A stretch of 64,000 nucleotides of DNA from the NCBI GenBank assembly GCA_021234155.1, contig JAJEKV010000273.1, forward strand, positions 372,001-436,000, given 5' to 3'. The stretch comes from Isoetes taiwanensis. Taxonomy: Eukaryota; Streptophyta; Lycopodiopsida; Isoetales; Isoetaceae. This document shows positions 35,701 through 46,869 of the stretch, piece by piece. The translations under genes were made by a program, and so were the position numbers. Each line of letters begins with the position of its first letter. The stretch's first letter is position 1. The notes below the pieces were generated by a model. The model was not told where the DNA came from, ran no database searches, and worked only from the letters and a program-made list of their open reading frames with translations.

Positions 35701-36176
35701 AACAATCAACACACAACTACCATTAACATTATTAACACAAATCATTGCATTTAACACATTTAAATTAAAATCCCCCTTAAACCCCCTTTGGTTTGGGTGC
35801 ATATTCACACGGGGGGTTACTCCGGGCAACGAGAGCTGTCAGATGGGCATATTTGCCCTTTATTCTAAGATCTGGACCGTACATAGCGATCCTCGTTTGT
35901 GGGGTATGCATGTATAAGTTTTTGTATACTGTATATTAAAGTTTGCAAAATACTATAAGGTTTGAGAGAATGTACTTAATGGTGTTAATTTTGTACATGT
36001 ATTGTAATGCTACATATTTGTAAATATAGTTTTGGAGCTCTCGCTGCCCTACGTAACCCCCCGTGTGAATATGCACCCAAACCAAAGGGGGTTTAAGGGG
36101 GATTTTAATTTAAATGTGTTAAATGCAATGATTTGTGTTAATAATGTTAATGGTAGTTGTGTGTTGATTGTTATAT
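35697..36176. repeat. 480-bp foldback with 124-bp near-perfect inverted arms
   Basis: 35697-35820 is the reverse complement of 36053-36176 with essentially no mismatch; the arms then continue with mismatches (GGGCAACGAGAGCT against AGCTCTCGCTGCCC). The loop is about 230 bp. The termini read TATAACAATC...GATTGTTATA, so a TA target duplication is possible but not provable. It is a MITE/foldback element, and a transcript would form a long double-stranded hairpin. Confidence 0.95.
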
Positions 36177-36180
36177 TAAA

Positions 36181-37730
36181 AAAAATTTTGGGCCCTTCGG
36201 GCCCTAACTAAAGCAAAGATAGGTAAACTTTATGGGCCTAAATATTAATTACTAAAAAGCACAATAACATCAAGACAAACAAATTATTTCCGCGAAGCAT
36301 TCATAAGCTATTACAACATAGGGTATTATAACATGAGTGGCACGAGCACAGGGCGGGGCTTTCTTTCTCAATCGCATGTTTCTCAATCTCCGTGATATAA
36401 TGTTGAGCTAATGTGCCATGTCTCAAAGCAAATGCTGCAATGATTGGTGGCAAATTCCAACACAAACCCTCTTTTGATCTCAAATGACCTAGCAAATATT
36501 TCTCAACTTCATCTTTCATTCTCAACGTCCATTTAGAATCGCTAAGGCCACAAGCAGATGCTGATTCTTCCCACCATCCATCAAAGTAACGTGACAATTG
36601 GTTTTGTCATGATAAAACTGGATAAGAATGTAAGAAATTAAGTAACTTGTTTTGCATTTGTCTCCGGCTTTCTCGATGAGCTTTTCGATGCGGACCACGA
36701 CCAACGAGCTCGCAGCAACATCAACCCATGTATTGATTTCTCGAGTGCTTATTACTTTCGCCTAGCATCTGCTCAAAAACATTTGTCCAATGTGCTTCGG
36801 ACTTAAAAATGATCATCCCTCCCATGAGCTTGTACATTGTTTTAAAAGGAAGTGATATAACAAACCGTCTCTAGCCCATTGTCTCTAGCCCATTGTTCCA
36901 AAGTGATGGACAAGAAATGTCTCGTAATTGTTTGGCTCCAAGTCCGATCTCTTCCAAATATCCATAGAATCCTTAACACTTGTGCCCCATTTGGCAAGAG
37001 AACTTCCAGTTATTTTCTAAGTCCCGACTAAGGGACTCCACCAATGTCTTACAAGAATATCTATCCGTCAATTGTTGCACTACCAAGGAGAATAACTGTC
37101 CTTTTATTCCTTCTTCAAATTTATCAACCATTACCCTAGCTGGTAGATTCTCTGGCCTTTCGTCTTCCATTTCATCAAAAGACCACTTCCTACTCCGCAT
37201 TTGGTTTGCATGTGGACATTCTACGTATGTTCTCTTTGTCTAATAGTCGAGGCTAGCACAATAACAGGGAACAAGCTGTCCATTGCCAATTCCAAATGCA
37301 CTAGTAAGAGCACTTACAAGAAGTTTCGGGCCTAGGCGGGGAAGATGACAAGGCGGGCAATCCACGGAGGGTGAGGAGTGGCATCCATGAGATCTAAGAG
37401 AGCGGATCAAAGGCTTCCTTAGATATTTCACCCTCTTTGGTCGCAGGAAATTTTGCCATGAGATCTTGAAACATGGTGGCCCATTCAAATGCCCTTTTCA
37501 CGCTTTGAGGCTGCCATAAAACTGGATCTCCACTAGATTGATAACCTGATGCTAGTATGAGCATATCTAAAAAAGCACACAAAGAAATCAATGCGAGCAT
37601 AAACGGCATGAGAAGGATCGCCCGACCTAAGTATGCTAAAAGATGAGATAACAAAAATTTTCGAGCACGCCTTGATGGCGAAATCGTTCTGAAAGCTTGT
37701 GAGCGAATTCCACAATCACACCCATCCATT
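36181..37730 (-). pseudogene. Decayed minus-strand coding exons upstream of the FCP1-like domain
   Basis: Minus-strand open pieces occur at 37729-37394, 37200-36973 and 36597-36301. Examples are KRAFEWATMFQDLMAKFPAT, RVMVDKFEEGIKGQLFSLVV and SKWTLRMKDEVEKYLLGHLR. They are helix-rich, follow one another on one strand and are separated by intron-like gaps or frameshifts. I do not recognise the family. Their position suggests they belong with the FCP1-like fragment in one multi-exon transposon or host-derived gene. Confidence 0.4.
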
Positions 37731-38344
37731 ATTTACCTTCGCGGGGCTCCAAAAGTATTCTTCCGGTGAGGTTTTCATCGCCCGAGAAGCCCTTGAGATC
37801 CGCATTTTTTTTGGCGACTGCAGTGCGGAGAGGCTAACACGGGGAGATTTGTTGAGCCATAGCTGCGCCCGACAAGACACCGTCGTCATGGAAAGAATAG
37901 TGTTACAAAGGAAAGAACCCTAAAATCTATTCGGGTTTCGGTTTCATCCATCTTTCCGGAGGCACAGGAGCTATCATGCACAAATCAGGAGCCGCACCAA
38001 GCAAGAATCGTTGCTCTGTTCTCTTTTTAGATCGACTAAACCCTAAAATATTTTCTTCCACGAACCCTAAAGTAAAGGGTCACCGATACTTGCATGCATT
38101 TTTTGGAGTAAAAAGATAAGTTATTTGTGAAGGAATAAATATGCAATGCAAAACCATTGTAAAACCATAGATAATATGCCATTGAAATATGCATGCACTC
38201 TAGATATACTGATTAGTATGCCTCGTGCAATACGCCCATGAATCATATGAAAACCATGCCAAAAAGCGTATAAAATCACAAAAAAAACCCCTGTTATAAT
38301 GCTACATATTCAAATCGAACACCAGAATTTTGGAGGAAACCGGT
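37731..38344. other. Spacer or intron of the decayed minus-strand locus
   Basis: No coding signal is recognised. Confidence 0.3.
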
Positions 38345-39320
38345 TTAGGTCTGTAATAAGAAAGCACACACTTGTGAGACAAGGAAAAAGAAAATTGAAA
38401 TCGCGCCTGGCGCGATTTTCATTTCTGTTTGAAGAACATACCTTTCTGGTCCCTGTTCAACTTCCGCAATGATGAGCTTACTCTCGGTTGTCTTCGGTTT
38501 GCCAGAAGTGTCAACCACATCACTTAGTGTTTGAACTATGGTTGATACTTCATTACTCTTTATGCTAACCTGACTAGAGCTTTCCGATTCCACTGTATCA
38601 TCTTGGATTTTGTCTTCTTGGTTTGCGTTCTCTACATCCCCTTCCGTCGGATTTTCATATGTGATTGGAAGTATAGGCGCGATCTACCGACGCATAGTTA
38701 ACCATTTGGTTGTCAAAATTCATCTTTATCTGCTCCATCTGCTTTCTCATGTCCTCCCGCTCTGCAGCCAGATCTGGAGGTAATTCGGCCTTAGAGGTGG
38801 AAGCTTTATTTCTTGAACTACCTATCGGAACCCTAGGTGCCACCTCTAGCACTTTCTCGAAAAAAATATCAAGGAAGTCCTTGGCTTGACCATCAGAGAC
38901 CACACTTTGACATTTCCTAGCTAGCTTCAGAGCTTCCCGATCGACATAACCTCCAACATGAAACTCCCAACACGTTGACTCTAAAGGGCGGAAGGCTTCA
39001 ATCAGAAAACTTCGAAAGGGCCAAAGAAAACCGCGTACTTATTCAGCCCCTCCTTATATGCGCCACAAGTAGCTCATACTTGATTGGTGAATTAAGGGCG
39101 GGTCGACCGATTTTCTTCTTCCTCTTCCTCTTCGTCCTCGATAAGGTCCACATCCACATCGCAATCCCTTTCCCTTTGTCTTGACATTGGATTCGACATA
39201 AAAACATTCTTCACTAGGGGTTCATCTAGCGATAGCACCGCCAAGCAATCTTCTCACCTTCCGGTTTCCCCTTGAGTCTTTCATATTCTTTATCATCCAT
39301 AATGGCTATCATAAGGACTA
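38345..39320 (-). pseudogene. Decayed minus-strand exons: coiled coil and AT-hook-like piece
   Basis: On the minus strand, 39170-39060 reads TKRKRKKKIGRPALNSPIKY, with a GRP core like an AT-hook. 38903-38655 reads a coiled-coil-like stretch (DLAAEREDMRKQMEQIKMNF). 38593-38440 is Ser/Thr/Val-rich and ends at a donor ER/GTATGT. The similar basic phrase KKKIGRPSKKLPP occurs in the FCP1-bearing gene at 53.9 kb, so the two loci probably share an origin. Internal stops show decay. Confidence 0.45.
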
Positions 39321-41075
39321 GCACATGTGAGATCTTACTTTTCGGTCTTGAACTTTCGATCCACGATGGTATAATGCATCTCGATCCGTAAAACCACCGG
39401 GCATGTGTTGAAGAAGGTCTTTGTAATCATCTTGTGTCCATCTCGTGCCACGGCTATCAAGAACAAATAGAGTGATGTCGGTTGGCCCATCACCCACGCC
39501 ACGGTATGGCACACTTATAACCGATGGACACCTTATAGAAAAAAAGACTCCTCTTTCTGGCGTCTGTTTCACCAAAGCAACTTTTCTTTTAGGTCAGGCG
39601 CCACTTTTCGGTGTGAATCCCCTTTAGAGTTGCCACATTCTTCGCCTTTTGCTGCTTCACAAAATCTTTTGACCAAAACACATATTTCTTAATATCATCA
39701 TTAGATACGTTGTACTTTTGCATTAAGCCTATCTCTGATAACATGAAGTCTCCTGTAAGCCTTTGCAGTTCTTCGCCAACGCCTTTTTTCAGGACTTTCA
39801 TATCTTTTAGGCATTCCACGAGGCATCTTGAAAGATGTCAAGTGCTTTCTGCGCAGATGTTTTCTTGTAGGCGACTTCCTTTACGATGCACCCTCTAGGG
39901 GAGAGTAATTACGCATCATCCAATCCTTGTGCCTTCCTCATCTCTTTGTGACACCAAAATAAAAATAGACGTATCTTGTGGAGGAAACCTGCGGACGAAT
40001 CGCAACTTCTTCCTTGATAGGCGCCCCAAAATTCGTTCCACTTTTCCCATACGGTGGGAAGAAAAATAATCTTGCGGGCATCCTTTGGCACCGCTTTGAG
40101 CTCGAGCCAAAGACCTAATTCATCCCCTTTTTTCTTCTTTGATCCGGTGCTCTTACTCTTGCCCTCGTATTATGGTTTGGTACGGTGTCCTTTCTAGTAA
40201 TTTGAATTCGGCACTCTTAGATTGCCCTTGTGCGGGTTGGCATTGGTCTCTCATATTCGATCCCAGTTCTGGCGTGTCGCGAATCGCTCCACATACTGGA
40301 CTGCAAAATATGGGCCGTTAGATAAATAAAGTAGACAGCCGGTCAAAACAATAACAATATAAAATCACGCCGGAAACGTTTTTTAGTTAATCACAGTTTA
40401 CAAAGAAGAAATCGAAGAAATCGAGCGCCAGCGTTTCTTGTAAATCCGTGATTAATCTAAAACGCGGCGCTGGCGCCGATTTGGAAAGCTATAGGACATG
40501 CACATTAAAGCAGCAAATCGCGCCTGGCGCGGTTTGGAAGTTCAGGACTAGCTATGTGTGGGAAAATGAAATACCTTTTGTATAGGAATGTCTTTCCCAT
40601 GTCATTCAAGAGATGGCGATTTCGCTAATTTCGCTGTTGTTGTTGAGCCACCGAGGAACCGGCAATTTCGATCGAGTATAGTCTATAGAATAACTGATTT
40701 CCAGTTTTTTGTGCTTGAGTGATCAAAACCTTCTGCGCCTCCACTGAATGCTGGCCATCTATTATCATGAAGTGAATATCCAGGTTGCCAATGAAATCTT
40801 CAAGTTTATTCCATATCAACACCTTCTTCGTCTTCATATCAAAAGGCACCACATCTGTAGGCATTGGCACCCGCCACGGTTTTCAATGATCTTTGTTGAC
40901 TATTTCCATTGCGGCCGCTTTGTCGTATCTTCACCGACAAACATAGCCTTCGTGGACACGAAAAGCTTTGTCGACATGGAATTTGGATCGTGAAGTTAAG
41001 GCCCAGTGGATACTTGTCGCGATACTTCTTGAGTTTGCTCGTGGCCTCTAACCTGTCTCGCCTTATCGTCATCAC
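39318..41075 (-). pseudogene. Decayed minus-strand exons with an IDGQHS motif
   Basis: Minus-strand pieces are 41075-40839, 40870-40625, 40100-39909, 39819-39589 and 39575-39318. The piece at 40870-40625 contains KLEDFIGNLDIHFMIIDGQH then SVEAQK. A DGQHSxxA motif recalls ParB/sulfiredoxin-like folds and also occurs, as I recall, in transposon-encoded proteins of early land plants. The others are unrecognised (for example PTVWEKWNEFWGAYQGRSCD). An intron of about 290 bp (donor AAG/GTATTT near 40573, acceptor TTTTGCAG near 40304) contains three GCGCC-type palindromes. Function is unknown. Confidence 0.4.
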
Positions 41076-41124
41076 TAGTCAAATCGTGAATGCGAAGCGT
41101 CTTTTGTTTCCCTACCTCTAGAAC

Positions 41125-42375
41125 TTGCATCTTCCTTCTCTTTTTAAAGCTTGTAGGTACACACTAGTCGACGGCCTTGTCTCGATTGCTCTTCTCACGG
41201 TGAGAGACCTTCACATATTTTTTTTGGTGTCAATGGTTCACCACCGACCACCAAATTTGAAGAGGTTATCCTGGCCTCATCCGATTCTTAGGGTTGTCTC
41301 TTTAAAGGAACCTGCACTGCAACAGATTAACTTCTTCAATCCTTTTTTATTTTTCTCGACCGCTTCAAGTAATACGGAACGGTATGAATCGTCCCGTTTC
41401 TTCGATGTGATCGAATACCTTGTTTCTTCATTTGATCCGTTTTCCTTAACTCTAGACATGAAAATAAGGTCTGTCTTTTCCGCTAGTCTTGAAGATCTCC
41501 ACAAACCATTGAGCCCTACGGTAGATCTTCTTCGGACATGGAGGCTCTACCTCGAGCCTTTATTATTCGATGGTATCGTCCATGGTCACAACGTGTGCCA
41601 AATCTGCAGAATCGATACATCTTCCTCCGTTCTTGGTTTTTTGATTGCCGATGTCCCGTGACCTTGCATGTGTTTTGATTTTCTTTTCACATTTTTAAAA
41701 GATCCCGAAAAGTTACAATCATGTGGTGAGTAATGAAATCGCCGGCGCTGCTTTTGATAGACTTTTACTACGAGGAAAACATAAATGGTATACATGCAAG
41801 TATCGAGAGAAGCAAAAACAATCATATCGTAGAGACGCTCTATATTATAAATCGCGCCGAGCGCATTTTTTAGAGAGGCCCTACAGACGCTCTATATTAT
41901 AAGAGACATACTAGGCTACAAAAAAGTCGACTCCAAAGAACTATAAACAAACAAGTGCAAGAAACTATAATTAAACGGTCTACATTATAAGAACTGGAGA
42001 ATACAGAACAAAAAACACAGAGTACAGGAGAAGATTATAACAAAAAACACACAAACCAAGGTAAGGCAGTAGAAATGACACAGAAACAATATAAAAAGTA
42101 GAAATAACTTGCATTCAAAAAAAAAAAAAAGTAGAAATAACAGAGAGACAGTAGAAAAATGATAAAAACGACATTACGCAAGAGACAAACCTAAAAAAAC
42201 ACAGAAACTGTAGAAATCGAGAAGAAATAGTATAAGCATAGATAAATACCTGCTTCCTGAGTGCTGGCGACCTATTCAGGAATTTCCTGAGTGTTGGGCC
42301 GTCGCCCGGCTCTCCCTGCGCCTCTCCCTCCGCCTCTACCTCTCGCTGCGCCAGATCCTCCGGACGCCATATAGC
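41125..42375 (-). pseudogene. Decayed minus-strand exons, possible gene start with Arg/Gly-rich N-terminus
   Basis: On the minus strand an ATG at about 42370 opens MASGGSGAARGRGGGRGAGR, then RPNTQEIPE and a stop. This is an RGG-like N-terminus. Further in, about 41640-41580 reads MYRFCRFGTRCDHGRYH, and 41540-41400 reads MSEEDLPWAQWFVEIFKTSG then KDRPYFHV, a shape loosely like a methyl-CpG-binding domain. Stops interrupt both. The opposite-strand frame at 41125-41658 is longer (178 codons) but matches nothing I know. I treat the locus as a decayed minus-strand gene of unknown function. Confidence 0.35.
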
Positions 42376-43470
42376 TGCAATGTTCGAATGCAATGTTATG
42401 GGACACGATTCAAATTTATACGTATGGGTGCATTATCTGAACCGTCAGATTGCTATCCGATTTTAAATTACAATTATCCCACTTTATATTAACCGCTTAT
42501 CCCGCTCATTTCAAATTAAAACTTAATTTTCTTATTAAAGCACATCCACTTAATATTTATTTTTATTATTTTCAAGAAACGCTTATGTGGCACGCCTGCT
42601 TCCACATGCTCATTCACCACCGAATGTTTCAAGAAACTTGATCAACTTCGCGCCGACTTCTTCCGGCCGACCGCCTCCTCGATCGATCAACTTCGCCTCG
42701 ACCGATCGACCGCCTCGACTTAGCGACGCCTCCTCGACCGATCGACACGCCTATCATGTCGGCCGAACTATGGTGAGTGCTATCGGTAGGATTTGAAGAC
42801 CGTTTCTTGAAACATATTATATTCTTGAAGATCGTTCATGTGAAATCATTCTTTTAATGTTTTCAATTATCGTGGGAGAACAATGCTATCTATTAACAAA
42901 GAAACTTGAAACGTCGACTTGGATTATGTAAAATCAAGACGGAACCCGAATCTAAGTGCCATGGTGTCCCTCTTGGAAACAGTTCACGTAAAGTTAGCAT
43001 TATAAATTGCAACTATGAGGATGAAGCTCTTCCAAGAAGACATCCGGTGGCGACCTAATAATCGGGAGAGCGTGGGCACATTTGTGGCATGGCCAAAAGA
43101 ACATCTAAAAAGGTATGTCTGCATCTTCCGATACAAAGAAGCTATAATTTATTAGATCATAACTTATCAAAAGGTATGTATATGAGGATAGTAAAAAAAA
43201 AATGAATATATCATAACATCTGCGTAATGTTGTGAATTTTGAATTCTTTGATGTTCTTTAGCTTGGAGTTTTATCAACCCCATGAAACTACACATTAACT
43301 TAAAAATGTGTAGTTTCTTGGGGTTGGTCATATTGGCTGGAGGGCATCAAAGGATTCAATGTTTTCGACATTGCATATAAAAAATATATAATGAAATAAG
43401 CGTGACATAAAAGTATAAGCTGCGAAATTGCGCCAGGCGCGAGTTTGTATTTATATTCAAAAAAACTATA
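42376..43470. other. Spacer
   Basis: No gene is recognised. The segment at 42640-42750 is rich in CGACCGATCGAC-like phrases. At 43270-43335 a short inverted repeat is seen (CCATGAAACTACACATT against AATGTGTAGTTTCTTGG). Confidence 0.4.
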
Positions 43471-43612
43471 TGTACATTTTTCCTTCTGTGAAAATGCGCC
43501 AGGCGCGAGTTCTTTCTAAACTAACATAGCAGGCTGTACATTGTACATTTTTCCTTCTGTGAAAATGCGCCAGGCGCGAGTTCTTTCTAAACTAACATAG
43601 CAGGCTGTACAT
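43471..43612 (+). repeat. 71-bp tandem duplication carrying the palindrome
   Basis: TGTACATTTTTCCTTCTGTG starts at 43471 and 43542. The two 71-bp units are essentially identical and each contains one GCGCCAGGCGC palindrome. Confidence 0.95.
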
Positions 43613-43990
43613 ATCTCTACAAAATGTCACATAGACCCACTTCATCGGCTACATACCGAGTCCAGTCCCACCTGTACCACTTTGATATGACCTCATTCTC
43701 CCATTCCCTGCGAATGTCGAGTCTCCAAATCAGAGTGTCCTGTCGATACTTGATACTCCTAATCAAATCCTCATATTTATTTGTTGGCATGAGCCTTACT
43801 AAGAGCATGAGGAGCAAAGGATGCGATGGTAGTATTCCCATGGCCCTCGATATAAACCGGCCATATGGCTTGTCCAACTCTCCCGTGAATGTTTTGAAAA
43901 AGCGCAATTAAGTAGTATCTTGTGTGTGGTCCGTTGATGGTCGCCCGTGGGAAGTATATTTGAACTAGAAGCAGCCATGTGTAATGCACT
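43613..43990 (-). pseudogene. Minus-strand coding remnant, unrecognised
   Basis: Two overlapping minus-strand frames are protein-like: 43989-43777 (HYTWLLLVQIYFPRATINGP then HTRYYL) and 43907-43617 (DTLIWRLDIRREWENEVISK then WYRWDWTRY). They join only with a frame change. A donor-like GTAGAG follows at about 43622. I do not recognise the family. It probably belongs to the same decayed minus-strand locus, or to a neighbouring element. Confidence 0.35.
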
Positions 43991-44209
43991 AGAACGAGAG
44001 AAATTAACTAATTAGCAAATGATATTCCTCTCCCCAGAAAATGATTCTAAATATACAAAATTCAAAACGCGCCAGGCGCGTTTACTATAGTGTTTTTTTC
44101 ACAGATCTACTTCACACGCGCCTGGCGCGATTTCGTCCAATCATATGATATGCAAGCAATCTTATGATATGCAAGCATATCTTATGATATTCCTTGCCTA
44201 ATGTTCTTT

Positions 44210-44720
44210 TCGTTTTGCATAGTCCGAAATGCACTATTTTCCTTGCATCTAGAACAGACTATTTGTTTTTTTAAAACATTAGGGTAAGAACAGATAAATA
44301 TGGCAAGAACATTAGGCAAGGAATATGAACAGATAAATGAAATAAGATAGAGCAATAGCAGATGATAAATGAAATAAGATAGAGCAATAGCAGATAGGAA
44401 TCTTGTGAATGCACAAGAATTCCTGAATGCACTGTATTGCACAGATATAACACACAAACAGACTAGAACAATTAGGGATAATTAAGGTAAGATGTTATAT
44501 TCCTTGCATAGTCTGAACAGACTATTTTCCTTGCATCTAGAACAGACTATTTGATTTTTGAAAACATTAGGGTAAGAACAGATAAATATGGCAAGAACAT
44601 TAGGCAAGGAATATGAACAGATAAATGAAACAGGAATATGAAATAAAATCTGTTCATAATGCTTTTCCTATTTCATTTATCTGTTCTGTTTCATAATATT
44701 CCTGATCTATTTCATATTTC
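44210..44720. repeat. Direct repeat of ~110 bp, 289 bp apart, with inverted echoes
   Basis: TTTTCCTTGCATCTAGAACA followed by GACTATTTG, a run of T and A, and AAAACATTAGGGTAAGAACA occurs at about 44235 and 44524. Downstream, phrases such as TTTCATTTATCTGTTC are complementary to GAACAGATAAATGAAA in the repeats. No coding signal is seen. Confidence 0.75.
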
Positions 44721-44884
44721 TAAAACATAGCCTCTTCTTAATGTTAATCTGTTCTAATCTAAAGCATAGCCTATTCTAAAACACTCAGAATCCTAAAACA
44801 CTCAGAATCCCTAAAACACATTCATTCTAACCCATTCATTCTAACTCATTCATTCAGAATCATAAACGCATTCATTCTAACCTG

Positions 44885-46256
44885 TTTGAAGCCGAGAAGC
44901 CGAGTTTGAAGCCAAGAAGCCGACAAATAGCCGAGTTTGAAGCCTTGTTTGAATCAGAGAAGCCGATTAGCCGACTTTGAAGCCGACAGGGATAGGTTCA
45001 ATACTGTATACGTTTTATACTCAATACGTATTATTCGAATAATACGGCACTAATTTGAAGTATAATACGTCAAAAATACGGCAAAAAAAAATCCGGGCCG
45101 AAATTTTTTAACAGAACTTTTTTTTTTTTTTATATTTTCGCAGGTTTAAACCCACGCTGAAAAAACAGCTTTATAAAGTTTAAAGTGAAGGTTTCGCCAC
45201 GAAAAAAAAAAAAAAAAATGATGACCCGGGCGTGCCACATTGAATTGTGCTATGCGAGGGTGGGTGTCATTGCTTACGCGAAAATTCCAAAAAAAAAAAA
45301 AAATAAAATCGTTTTTTGAATTAAGGTAGTTTAAACCTTCCTTGATTTTCAGAGAAAAAAAAATTTCGAAAAAAAAAAAAATTCGGGAAAAAAGAAAAAA
45401 GATTCCCCAAGCTTCTATATAGATTCTCTTAGATTCCCTTAGATTCTATGAAGATTCCCCTAGATTATCCAAGGTTGCACGGAATGATGTCAAACCACTA
45501 CTCATTGAAAAGCATTTGATGAGAGGAATCCAACGGTGTGGGTCCCACTTTGATCCGAGATCTCGATCGCAAGATAAAGTCGTTTGAATGCAATACAAAA
45601 GAAGGAAGCTTCCATGAAAGCTTTATAATTAATGGGATGCCACCTCATTACCTTTTCATTAAATAAGGGTGTCACCTCACCCCTTTAATATAAAAAACTC
45701 TAATTTAATAAAAAAATGAATGGCTAGGATTTCTCCTCTCCCTTTTGATCTAACGGTTGAGATTGGTTACACCAAATCCACTTTGAAGGAAGCTTCATTG
45801 CACCTTCCTAGTAAAAATCAACGGCCATGATTTCGCCTCCCCTTTTTGATCTGATGGTCTAGAGATGTGTTGCATGCCCCCATGCATGGCCATGTATGTC
45901 CCATGCATGACCCATCCATAATCCAATGGCCCATGTCGCGCCACTTAACCAAGGTTCCCAATCCACTAAGAAAGAAGCATGTCACAAATTCTTTTTTTTT
46001 TTTTTTTTTAAAGTTTAACCAAGGTTTCGGTTATTATCGAATTTTTTTCCTACGGTAGGTTAAAAATACGAAAAATACGTATTTAACCTAAAAATACGTA
46101 TTTTTGGACTTTATACGTCTGGAAAAATAATTTCATACGTACAGAACCTATCCCTCGAAGCCGAGAAGCCGAGTTTGAAGCCGATTAGCAATCTGTTGTA
46201 GCCGAGTTTGAAGCCGATTAGCCGAGTTTGAAGCCGATTAGCCGAGGCGCGCTTAG
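44885..46256. repeat. GAAGCCGA short repeats interrupted by the hAT-like element
   Basis: Phrases GAAGCCGAGTTTGAAGCCGA recur at 44885-44986 and again at 46157-46256. The two blocks were evidently one array before the hAT-like element inserted between them. Confidence 0.7.
44987..46156. mobile_element. Non-autonomous hAT-like element (1170 bp)
   Basis: The left end is CAGGGATAGGTTC and the right end, read inward on the other strand, is GAGGGATAGGTTC. CAGGGAT-type ends are typical of hAT transposons. An 8-bp duplication GAAGCCGA flanks both sides (44979-44986 and 46157-46164), the hAT target-site length. Because the target is itself a GAAGCCGA array, the match alone is weaker evidence. Subterminal regions are rich in AATACG-type motifs on both sides. 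The interior has A-runs, no transposase, and a piece of the 10-bp satellite at 45411-45475. Confidence 0.75.
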
Positions 46257-46379
46257 ATTAGAAGCAAAAAAATGTGAAGAGGCATGCAAAAAGAAGAGGC
46301 ATGCAAAAATTTGAAGAGAAAAAGTTGAAGAGGCATTCAAACTGCCTCGATTTTTGTTCGAGAATTAATAACTGCCGTG

Positions 46380-46720
46380 AACCATTAATACCTATAAACC
46401 AATATTTTCATATGGTTTTTAAAAAAGCATATTACCCATATGTTTGAAAAACCATACCCATACCTTTGAAAAACCATATTACCCATATGGTTTTTAAAAT
46501 AGCATCTTACCCTAATGTTTTAAAGAAAAAACCATTCTAACCCTAATGTTAAAAAAAAAACAATAACTGACTCTAATGTTATTAAAAACCATTCTTACTC
46601 TAAAGTTGTTAAAAAACCATACTCTTAAATATTTTGAAAAACCATATTACCCATATGGTTTTTAAAAAAGCATGTTACCCTAATGTTTAAAAAACCATAT
46701 TTGTCTAATGTTTGTTTGAA
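46380..46720. repeat. Degenerate ACCATATTACCCATATGGTTTTT repeats
   Basis: Variants of AAACCATATTACCCATATGG followed by a run of T and A recur about eight times at 30-50 bp spacing. Many are near-palindromic around CCATATGG. This is upstream of the transposon gene that starts near 46.9 kb. Confidence 0.65.
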
Positions 46721-46869
46721 GGTTAAAAGTGTTAGATTTAATGTTCTTGGTAAGGTTCTTTAGAGGTCTTTGTACAATTTCAAAAGTATGTTTTTCTTGA
46801 AAACATGTCTTGCAGATGTTTTTTGAATGTACTAACTTATTTTATGTTTCAGATGTTTTAGGTCAATGG

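Larger units (their letters stand above)
38398..44133. repeat. Family of palindromes with core GCGCCWGGCGC
   Basis: Clear members lie at 38398-38418 (perfect 21 bp, AAATCGCGCCTGGCGCGATTT), 40515-40535, 43424-43446, 43491-43509, 43562-43580, 44065-44083 (perfect 19 bp) and 44114-44133. Diverged relatives lie at 40420-40436, 40462-40483, 41734-41750 and 41849-41869. The GC-only core stands out in AT-rich sequence. Several members sit a few tens of bases inside apparent introns of the minus-strand locus. The core includes CpG and CCWGG (CHG) methylation contexts. Confidence 0.85.

Noticed and set aside
41125-41658. 178-codon plus-strand open frame
   Set aside because: No motif is recognised, and the opposite strand carries exon-like pieces with splice signals in series with neighbours. 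More likely a shadow frame.
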